Made by a program: the position numbers and the translations under genes. A DNA stretch of 11,792 nucleotides from Auxenochlorella pyrenoidosa (Eukaryota; Chlorophyta; Trebouxiophyceae; Chlorellales; Chlorellaceae): contig KQ481983.1 in NCBI GenBank assembly GCA_001430745.1, forward strand, positions 2,533,119 to 2,544,910, in the 5' to 3' direction. The notes beneath the pieces were generated by a model. That model saw only the letters and a program-made list of their open reading frames with translations, was not told the DNA's origin and ran no database searches. Positions within the stretch are counted from its first letter, which is position 1, and every line of letters begins with the position of its first letter. Of this stretch, positions 1 through 7,294 are shown in pieces.

Positions 1-181
1 CCCCCCAGCTCATAGTGGCGCGACTGCTCGGCTGGTTACGGCCTGCACGCCCCCTGCCCCGGGCATGAATGCCCTTCCCAGTAAATGGCTTTCCAACAGA
101 AGAGTCAAGGTCCGTGCCACCTGTCGGTCCCTGCCCCGACCAAACCTTCCTTGCCGCACCACTCCCCTGCCCGCCCTGCAG

Positions 182-364
182 GACTTCCTGGGCGAGCCCA
201 ACAGCCCGCTGGCGCATGAGCTGCTGCACACCACCTACACCGACCGCTCCCACACCTCCCTGCCCGCCTACTCCACTTTTGAGCGCAAGGAGGAGGCGGC
301 GCACGCGCGGCTGCAGCGGGATGCTTCTGGCTGCGTGGGGGTGGCAACTGCAACTGAAGGCTAA
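182..364 (+). CDS. 3'-terminal exon of an unidentified gene (5' part outside or not resolved)
   Basis: This is a 61-codon open segment ending in TAA. It is preceded by a pyrimidine-rich tract and CAG at 179-181, typical of a 3' splice site, so it reads as a last coding exon entered in phase 0 (first codon GAC). It encodes about 60 residues starting DFLGEPNSPLAHELLHTTYT, then a stretch rich in charged residues and alanine (FERKEEAAHARLQ), and ends in a small-residue tail (VATATEG). Codon use is GC-rich like the other genes here. I do not recognise the family and assign no function. Bases 1-181 look like intron: no convincing upstream exon in the same frame is visible. It is convergent with the CP26 gene on the other strand. 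The exon call rests on the splice-site context and composition, so it could be wrong. Confidence 0.45.
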   Translation, partial: DFLGEPNSPLAHELLHTTYTDRSHTSLPAYSTFERKEEAAHARLQRDASGCVGVATATEG

Positions 365-658
365 AACTGAAGGCCGCAGCAAAAGCACATGCGCATTGTA
401 CACACCCAGGAGGCTCTGTTCCCTTTCTAGGTTTTGATCAGCAATAAAAACTCGTAGGCTTTTGAACACAGCGTCATATCTTCTTCATGCGTACAGCCAG
501 TCGTAGTGGGCGGGGGCGGCAGGCGGGAGCGGCAGCAGCAGGTGCTCTGCAACCTGCTAAAGTGGACCGGCAACGCCGCAGACAGGCTCCTGCTCCCATC
601 CTGAGATCAATGCTCATTTCACCTTGCCTCAGCTTACTGCGACGACAGCCGGTGCAAT
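365..658. other. Non-coding stretch: probable 3' UTR and intergenic DNA
   Basis: It contains the probable 3' UTR of the first gene and then intergenic DNA up to the TIR element. A G-rich patch at 508-527 has three runs of three or more G. No supported gene or RNA is seen. Confidence 0.4.
443..448 (+). promoter_or_regulatory. AATAAA motif after the first gene (possible poly(A) signal)
   Basis: A canonical AATAAA lies 79 bases after the stop codon of the terminal exon. No TGTAA, the usual green-algal signal, is seen between that stop and this point. The use of AATAAA as the signal is an inference from position only. Confidence 0.25.
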
Positions 659-660
659 TA

Positions 661-685
661 CTGTACTGTGGCTTAGTTTTTTGCG
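661..685 (+). repeat. Left terminal inverted repeat of the 722-base element
   Basis: It starts CTGTACTGTGGCTTAG and ends in a poly-T run followed by GCG. It pairs with 1355-1378. Confidence 0.7.
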
Positions 686-1354
686 TAGCTAATGTTTGCG
701 CGCAGCGCGAACAAATTTGGGGGACCTGCCAAGTTTTGCGTGGATCAGCAAGGGAGGGTTAGCAGGGCAGTGCTAAATATCGCGTGGCGTGGGGCTGCCT
801 GTCGCCACTGCAGGCGGCCTCGCCCACCAGCGGGAGCCGCCTGCAGTAGCCAGGTCCAGCAGGGAACAAGTCCTGACTGGCTGAACCACACAGCAACCAG
901 CAAGGGATCCACTGGATCTTCTGCTTCTTGCTGGGCAAATCATCAAAGGGTCATGGCTCGCGGCGGGGCGAGTGCCGCAGCGGGGGCGGCGGGGCGGGGG
1001 CCTGCAACTGGCAGCGCCTGGGGCCTGCGTTTCGCTCTTTCTCGAGCGTGCGGATTGAAGGGTCAGTCTCTTGCGTTTGCAGGCCAGTAGGCAGGGGCGA
1101 AAGCCGAGTTTCATTTCACGACCAGCCCCGGCAGGCCGAATGACTTGCTGGATGGCTGAAGGGCGACGACATGGCGTATGGTGCAAACGTGCGCGCTTAA
1201 TCGCGTAGAAGATTCACACCAGGTTGGCAATGGCGCCGGCGGGACCGCTGCCCGCCTGGCGGGCGGCAGCCATACTTTGCGTGCCCTTCCCCCTCTGACC
1301 CACTTTAATGGCTAACCTTTTGCGTTCACTCGGTGCACGTAAAGGGTTAGCCCT

Positions 1355-1378
1355 CGCAAAAACTTAGCCACAGTACAG
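1355..1378 (-). repeat. Right terminal inverted repeat of the 722-base element
   Basis: Read on the minus strand it starts CTGTACTGTGGCTAAG, then poly-T and GCG. It differs from the left repeat by one substitution and one T. Confidence 0.7.
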
Positions 1379-1462
1379 TAACAGAATATACATAGCACCC
1401 GCCCGCCAGCTCAATTTCCCACCTCCTTCACTGTCGGTCAAATTAAGATTGTGTTGCGCAGT

Positions 1463-1467
1463 TTACA
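1463..1467 (-). promoter_or_regulatory. TGTAA poly(A) signal of the CP26 gene
   Basis: TTACA on the plus strand reads TGTAA on the minus strand, about 170 bases after the CP26 stop codon. TGTAA is the well-known chlorophyte polyadenylation signal, so a 3' UTR of about 180-190 bases is expected. Confidence 0.5.
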
Positions 1468-1635
1468 TCATGCAGTATAAATTTTGAGGGCTGTTCTTCT
1501 CGGGGTTGCAGGGAAAGAGGAGCGAAAGTACACGGGGGGCTGGAGAGCCAAGCATACAAGGGGCAGCGGAGGGGCAGCGGGAGCGCTCAAGCGGACGGCG
1601 GTGACCGTCCTCATGACAAGGGGGAGGGGGCGCGC

Positions 1636-4164
1636 TCACAGCACGGGCGCGCGGTCGTCGCCGGCCAGGATGGTCAGCTGCAGAAGAGCAGAAGAAGGAG
1701 CAAAAGGGGAACGTAAGCACGAGTTGACCTGCAGCAGCCAGCAGCCAGCGCAAGCAACGCCTGCCCCGGTGCAGACAACACAGACACCCCCAGACGCAAT
1801 TTTTCGCACCAGGTTGTACTCGAACGGCGCCGCCACATGCTTGGACCTGCAGCAGGGGTGACAATCAATGCAATCAGACGACATGCCTTGCTGCTCACCG
1901 TGCCAACCACCCAACCGATCATGCACAGGCGTACCCTCAAATGCACGGGCTCCCACAGCTATCTACTGTGCTCAACAACTGTCGCATGCTGTCACAACCC
2001 AGGTCCATGTGTTTGAGCTGAGTCGCCACTCACCAGTTGGCGTAGGGGCCCTCGCCAGTCACAGCAGCCTGCAGAGCGGGAGATGCACCAGTGAGCAGTG
2101 GGCAGCATGCATGACCTAAAGCACCTCAGTCGCCGCGAGGAGGGCAGACAACCTGCTGCTGCTGCTGCAACCATATGTGTTATTAGCCCATCTCCCCAGC
2201 CAGGCACTGCACAGCCTGCCCTGCCCAACCCACCTGCACAAAGAAGCCCAGCATGGAGACCATGGCCAGGCGGCCGTTCTTGATCTCCTTCACCTTCAGC
2301 TCAGCCAGCACCTGCAGGGGCCAGGGCAGGGTGGGCAGGTTCACGCGCTCACGCGAGGAAAATTCACAGCAAGAGCTGCCGCCACTGGCGCGCACGCTTC
2401 TTGCTGCCCACATTCCGCACATCACCAGGCGTCTGCAGTGCAGCCAGGGCCTGCAGTGCGCACCTCGGGGTCGTCGGCCAGGCCCAGGGGGTCGAAGGGG
2501 CCGCCGGGGTACAGGGGGTCCATGTTGTCGTAGGCAGACTCGTCGAACTTGCCCACGCCCGGGGAGTAGCCAGCAGGGCCCGCGGCTGCGAGCGGGGGCA
2601 CATGCGGGAAGGAGAGAGTGAGGCAGGGAGGCCTGCTGGCAAGCAGTGCTGGGGACCAAAACAAGAGGGGGTTCGCAACCTACAGCTCGCTGTACGGGCC
2701 GCTGAACAGCCCTCGCCCATCCTCACCGGTGCGGCGGTAGTTCTCCACCGCGCCCATCAGCACCACGTTGGCGGCCACCACCGCGAACAGGGGCAGGGGG
2801 TTGGAGATGTTGGCAATGGGCACCGCGAACCAGTTCAGGGTGCCGCCGTTCAGCATGGCCGCGCCAGTCTCGAACCAGGTGGCGCCCTGCAGCAGGCGGG
2901 AGCGGCAGCGCCGGGAGGGGCAAGACAGCTCAGAGGCCAGCAGTGTACGCAAACCAATGTGCAGCCCGGCCATGCCACCCAGCAGGCCTCAGGCACTTGA
3001 TGCGTGCGCTCCCGCCCACCTTGACGTCAGCGCCGTTGGCGGCCAGGCCCTCGGGGATGATGGCACCGGCGGCGGCCAGCATGGCCCAGCGGGCGTGCAG
3101 CAGCTCGTTGGCGCGGTACTTCTCCAGGGTCTCGGCGTCCTTGGCTGCAGCACAGGGGTCCAGGGCAGGGCCGCTGGTTGGACGACACTGGCACGTGAAA
3201 CTCGGCTTTTGCCACTAGACGAGAGCCGGCATGTGCGCCTCCGGTGCTCCGCAAGCATGTCTGCGGGCTGGCACGTCCCGCTCCTCGCCCAGTGTGCGGC
3301 GGGAGCAGAGCACACTGACCCAGGCCCAGGGGGTCGTAGCCGTAGTCGCCGGGCAGGGTGCCGTTCAGCACGGGGTTGATCTCATCGCGAGCCAGCAGGC
3401 CGCCTGCAGCGAGAGGAGCAGCAGCGACAGCAGCAGCCTTCATCAGGCATTGCTTGGACAATGTAGCATGCTGCGAGAATGCCAACAGAGCTAGGCTGGC
3501 CTCTGCTGCGAGCTGCTCGAGCCCGAGGCCATGCACATCTACATCCAAGATTGATCATGCCATGCAGCACTCGTTCCGCACTAATAATGGTCGTGAATGA
3601 TTGCCTGGCAAGTGCAGCCAATGTGGCAGAGACCACCCTGACTGCATTATGCAGCAGCGCCGCAGCTCGCCAACCCACATCAGTCTTCTCATTCTCTGCC
3701 GCTGGCCCGCCCCTCCCGCCCGATCCTTACTCACCGGGCAGGTACAGGACGCGGTCAGGGCCGTACCTTCAGCCAAGGAAATGCGCGAGCATGGGAAAAT
3801 GAGGCCGCTGGCATATCGCGGCTCGGCAGGCGCAGCGCCGCCTTCGGGGTGAGGCGGCGATAGCTCCGGATAGGCAACCTGCAGGGCAGCCCCCGCGCGC
3901 CCCTGCGGCACCAGGCCGGCCTCCTGTGCATGGCATACAACGATCCAGGCACAGCTGCTGCCCTGCGAGCCCGGATGGTCCCCAAAGCGCCCGCACGCAC
4001 CACTTCTCGGGGTTCCAGCTGCGGGAGTTGGAGCCCAGCCAGCCGGCACCGGTGCTCTTGCCAGAGCTGGGGGCGGAGGCCTTCTTGGGGGCGGAGGCCT
4101 TCTTGGCGGGGGCGGCAGCCGACTTCTTGCCGAAGAGGGCCACGGTCTTGATGGCGGACGCCAT
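1636..4164 (-). CDS. LHCB5: CP26 minor antenna chlorophyll a/b-binding protein of photosystem II (10 exons, complete)
   Basis: CP26 is a monomeric antenna protein of photosystem II. It binds chlorophyll a/b and carotenoids in the thylakoid membrane, links trimeric LHCII to the core and takes part in photoprotection. Exons on the minus strand are 4164-4001, 3766-3735, 3403-3320, 3144-3020, 2886-2727, 2585-2464, 2311-2234, 2068-2034, 1846-1810 and 1677-1636. All nine introns are GT-AG, and the joined frame is 879 bases, giving 292 residues plus TGA. Residues 1-35 or so are a Lys/Ala/Ser-rich transit peptide with two tandem KKASAP units. Membrane helix B carries the ligand motif NELLHARWAM (106-115), helix C has VENYR (182-186), and helix A has KVKEIKNGRLAM (235-246). 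LPGDYGYDPLGL and YPGGPFDPLGLADDPE are family loops. The C-terminus NLLTILAGDDRAPVL matches the CP26 pattern (NLLTVIAG..ERAPTL in plants) and not the LHCII major type. The loop before YPGGPFDPLGL (189-213) is longer than in land-plant CP26. Exons 2, 8 and 9 are only 32-37 bases. The start chosen is the first ATG that gives a transit peptide. A major LHCII gene is the main alternative. Confidence 0.88.
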
Positions 4165-5205
4165 TTTGATGTCGGTTGTGGCTCTCTGAAACGACAGGAA
4201 GCGGCGGAATGCGGGGTGGAGGGCTCGGTCGCGACCTTTTCCCAAGCGCATCCCAGTCATCTCCTGGGTCCCTGCATGGGGCGCCCCCACTGGCGCTCCT
4301 CACGCCTCCCAAAGCTCCCAGCAAACACCAGATCTTGCGGAAATATCATAGGCACCCGCCGACGCTCGCGCGTGCGTGCTGGATCACTCCCGCCGCTGCC
4401 GCAGGGGCCGTGCCCTGTGCGGCGGCAGCAACGGCCAACGCATGCTTTCTTGCCTTGAGAATTTTAATGGACTCGCGGCTCCATTGAAGAGACGTTGATA
4501 TGCAACCTTCCTGGCAGCCAAAGCTCAGGGCGAGCTCGTGCACACGGCCCAGACAGTGCGCGGGCAGCGCTGGGGCGGCTTGGTTGCTGCGAGGCAAGGC
4601 CAGACCAGCTGACTCCAGTGCATCTGACGCAGGGGCACCCTGTAATGGTATGACTGGTGAGAAGAGTTCTCAAGTGCTGACCCATTTTATCTCCCTTGCC
4701 ATGTCGGCGAGGGCATGCTGTCGCCCTGCATCCATCACTGTTGCACAACCATCCTTCTTGCGCCGCATTTTCAGTCGCCCCTGCTGAAACAATGCCAACG
4801 CGCTGCACAAGTCCTCATCGAGAAGTGAGATGGGAGGCAATATGAGTCGGCAGAATGGCAGGCCCACGACTGGGTCGGGGATAAGGAGGCGCCGTGGTGC
4901 ATGGTCAATCAGCGCCATTGCGGGTATCGAAGGAGCATCCAGCATGCAGCTCAAGTGCGCTGGCCGTCCCAACCACTGGTTCTCAGTGTCATGCGTCTGG
5001 AACCAGCGGCCATCTATGCGACGCGGGTGCAGCACCAGACTTGCTTCCATCCATTTCACAACCCACATGCTCACTGCTGTGGCATGCGTCACAGCTAGCA
5101 TTAAATGCCCGGAGCACTGGAGGTGGACAACGGCGTTCAAGAGTTATTTTATGCCCACAGGCCACCGCAACAGCGCACGGCGCACACAGGGACAGCACTG
5201 TCAGG
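4165..5205. other. Intergenic stretch: CP26 promoter/5' UTR and downstream region of the eight-cysteine gene
   Basis: About 1 kb lies between two genes transcribed on the minus strand. It should hold the CP26 promoter and 5' UTR (near 4165) and the 3' UTR of the eight-cysteine gene (below 5206). A minus-strand TATA-like TGATATTTCC lies near 4340-4350, about 180 bases upstream of the CP26 start; this is weak. I saw no minus-strand TGTAA or AATAAA for the eight-cysteine gene here. Base composition is less GC-rich than in the coding regions. A minus-strand open frame at 4670-5140 has no recognisable domain and was not accepted. Confidence 0.5.
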
Positions 5206-6079
5206 TCAGGCGCAGGAGGTGTCTTGCAGGCTACAAGCCAGCGCAAGAATGTAGTTGACGCCTTGCAGGTAGGTGGGTGTCAGGGTGGGGTATGTCTCCT
5301 GGAGGGCATCACGGATGGCCAGGAAGCTGGGGTTGCAGCCGCACCGTGCAGCAAAGATGGGGGCAAGGGCGGCGCAGCACCTGCAGGAGGACACGGAGGG
5401 AGGGGGTGATGTAGGAGAATCTGTTGCCCAGCGCACAACGCCGACGCAAGCATCAGCGGCGAGGCCATCCGGAAGCAGGGAAGGCTAGAGAGCTGGGTAT
5501 TCCCAGCAGTGAGGCGCACCCGTTGGATGGCAGGCCGCCAGACTGCAGCGCCTCGAGAGCTCCCTCCACCTGCTCCGCATCAGGCAGCTCTGCGCTGCCA
5601 CGTGGGAAGTAGGTTGCCACACGATCGATGCCCACCTGCCAGGGGAGGGGAGGGGCTACAACTCGTAAATGAAAGCTGGCCAGCGGCTGCATCAAGCATC
5701 ACTGTCGCACAGACCTGTTCATGGCTGCCAACGGCGTCCGCTGGCCTTCCCATCTTGCACTAACCTGGCAGAAGGCCCCAGACTTGAGCTGCATGTCCAG
5801 GCAGGCCTGGCCGGAAACCTCGGCCTGCGGAGCTTGCTGCAGGCTTGTGGCTGCCTCAAGAGAGGCGGCAGTGTTGCCGCTGCTAGCGGCATCGCCATCA
5901 GTATGCTCCTGCAGCATCCTCCCTGCTGCAAACGCCGGAGCTGCAGCAAGTGCTGGCAAAGTGCTGCCTTCTGCAGCGTGTTCAAGGACTGACCGACTAC
6001 CCGAGTCTCGTTCTGTCGCTGCTGCTGCCGCCAATGCCAAGAAGAGCAGCAGGGATCGCACGTCCCTGCTTGCAAGCAT
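5206..6079 (-). CDS. Secreted eight-cysteine-motif protein, lipid-transfer-protein-like (3 exons, complete)
   Basis: Exons on the minus strand are 6079-5765, 5635-5520 and 5380-5206. Both introns (129 and 139 bases) are GT-AG, and the joined frame is 606 bases, or 201 residues plus TGA. The start is the first ATG after an in-frame stop at 6113-6115. Residues 1 to about 21 are a signal peptide (SLLLFLALAAAAA core). Residues 22-90 are a low-complexity linker rich in Ala, Ser and Gln. The C-terminal domain has exactly eight cysteines in the order C93-X10-C104-X40-C145C146-X10-C157-G-C159-X33-C193-X6-C200. That C, C, CC, CXC, C, C order is the hallmark of plant non-specific lipid-transfer, 2S-albumin and bifunctional-inhibitor proteins, with four disulfides and a helical fold. 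The X10 between CC and CXC and the X6 at the end resemble type-2 LTPs; the X40 spacer is much longer than usual. The CC pair is formed only across the second splice junction, which supports the model. No GPI tail is seen. The role is inferred: an extracellular or secretory-pathway lipid-binding or structural protein. Chance resemblance to the cysteine order cannot be excluded. Confidence 0.7.
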
Positions 6080-6600
6080 TTCTGTAGCCCACCGCTGGCC
6101 CTGTCTGAACGTTTAAGGCTGTGCCTGCAAACCTTGTCAACCTGCCGCCACCCGCGGCATAGCAGGCGTGCTGAGCCGGGGGCCGAAGCCCGCGACGAGG
6201 ACACCCACGGCATGCTTGCCTGGGTCCCATCCTTCTTCTTTCGGCACTCTCAATGTGACCCAGGTTGTGTTTACAGCCTCTGCAAGCCTACAATGCCCTG
6301 TCCAGGGGAGGAAGGATAAGGAGGGACGCCAGCTGCTAACTCCCCAGATTCCTTACTAAGCTTTAGGGCCTGCCCTACAGATATCAAGCAACGCACTCAT
6401 GTGCCCAACCGCAATTGGGCTGACAGAGGGAGCTCACCCACAATGATGACAGCCCCTAGTGTCCCTGCTGCAGCGCCTCTCCGCTGGCCATTCACGATGC
6501 CGCCAACGTTGGCTGTTGCGTTCAGCACGCGGAAGCACCAGTATCTGCTCAACTAGCAGCCCCTGCCCCAGTTTCGTCTGCTGCAGCATAGGCCACCAGT
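6080..6600. other. Intergenic stretch between the eight-cysteine gene and the LHCB5 pseudogene
   Basis: It is the likely promoter and 5' UTR of the minus-strand eight-cysteine gene, followed by the left flank of the LHCB5-derived copy. I see no gene, RNA or repeat here. Confidence 0.45.
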
Positions 6601-6990
6601 TCAGAAAGCCACGGCTGACATCGAAATTACGTCCGCCATCAAGAATATGGCCCTCTTCAGCAAGCGGTCAGCTGCCGTCCCCGACGAGAGGGCCTGTGTC
6701 CCCAAGAAGGCCTCTGCCGTTGAGTGCAGGTACGACCCCCTGGGCCTGGGTCAATGCGGGCTGCTGCTGCTGCATGCTGATTGGATAGTGACACATGCCA
6801 GCCGGCAGACATGCTTGCGGAGAAGTGGAGGAACACACGTCGTCCCTCCACTTGGCAAATGCAGAATGTAGGCTGCCAGCGGCGCCCGATCCGCAACCCT
6901 ACCCTGACCCCTCTGATGCAGCCAAGGACGCCGAGACCCTGGAGAAGTACCGCGTCAATGAGCTGCTGCACGCCCGCGGGGCCATGCCTG
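6601..6990 (+). pseudogene. Decayed partial copy of LHCB5 (CP26), inverted relative to the intact gene
   Basis: From about 6601 the plus strand follows the 5' end of the CP26 gene, beginning in its 5' UTR (TTCAGAAAGCCAC against TTCAGAGAGCCAC). The start codon has become ATT at 6626-6628. A transit-peptide block follows (SAIKNMALFSKRSAAV at 6629-6676, where CP26 has SAIKTVALFGKKSAAA). Then the rest of exon 1, exon 2 and most of exon 3 are missing, and the end of exon 3 (YDPLGL, 6731-6749), intron 3 (6750-6921) and the first part of exon 4 (from 6922) are present. The exon 4 part matches CP26 at all but three of about 66 bases, but the conserved Trp of HARWAM is Gly. Similarity ends near 6990 and exons 5-10 are absent. 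The retained intron shows DNA-level duplication rather than retroposition. Confidence 0.82.
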
Positions 6991-7106
6991 CACCGCCACC
7001 CGAACGTGCGATCTGCCTTGCATCCTCTGTCCCCAGTTCCTGCCGTGCCCAAGTGCATTGCAGCCCGCCACCTCTATCTGTAGATATGACAAGCTCACAG
7101 AAGTAA

Positions 7107-7294
7107 AAGAGAGATGAAGGGTTGGCCAGGAGGAGCAGAGCCCGCGGTTGTGTGTGTAGCTGCTGGCAGGCAAGGACTCAAGGCGCCACGCTGGCGTCGC
7201 TGAGAAGATGCTGGGGTTGTTCCGTCTCAACCGCTTGAAGCTCAACGCTTGCAAGTGAACTGGTCGCTGTCTGAATACACATGTACGCAGGGCC
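7107..7294 (+). promoter_or_regulatory. Probable promoter/5' UTR region of the patatin-like gene
   Basis: Only about 190 bases separate the end of the open frame in the LHCB5-derived copy from the lipase start. I see no clear TATA box. The lipase promoter may therefore overlap the pseudogene. Confidence 0.3.

Larger units (their letters stand above)
659..1380. mobile_element. Putative non-autonomous TIR DNA transposon (MITE-like), 722 bases with TA flanks
   Basis: The left end at 661-685 begins CTGTACTGTGGC. The right end at 1355-1378 is its reverse complement, with one substitution and one T fewer in a poly-T run, so 23 of 25 positions match. Both ends are flanked by TA (659-660 and 1379-1380), which fits the TA target-site duplication made by Tc1/mariner-type transposases. 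Inside the right end, 1311-1320 and 1341-1352 form a second inverted repeat (GGCTAACC paired with GGGTTAGCC, one bulged base). The interior has no plausible transposase frame, so it would need a transposase supplied in trans. It sits between two convergent genes, where an insertion would do little harm. What is seen is the inverted repeat and the TA; that it is a mobile element, and its superfamily, are inferences. Confidence 0.6.

Noticed and set aside
60..73. Near-palindrome GGGCATGAATGCCC
   Set aside because: Six-base arms are expected by chance in GC-rich DNA, and it lies in what looks like an intron.
718..735. An 18-base match (16 of 18) between the TIR element (718-735) and 9087-9104
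   Set aside because: By a rough count of possible pairs in a window this size, several matches of this quality are expected by chance, and the flanks do not extend the match.
1100..1113. A 14-base AAAGCCGAGTTTCA shared by the TIR element and CP26 intron 3
   Set aside because: About one such 14-base match is expected by chance in a window of this size, and it does not extend.
4670..5140. A minus-strand 156-codon open frame between the CP26 and eight-cysteine genes
   Set aside because: No domain or family pattern, no targeting signal, and less GC-rich composition than the real genes here. It more likely lies in UTR or intergenic DNA.
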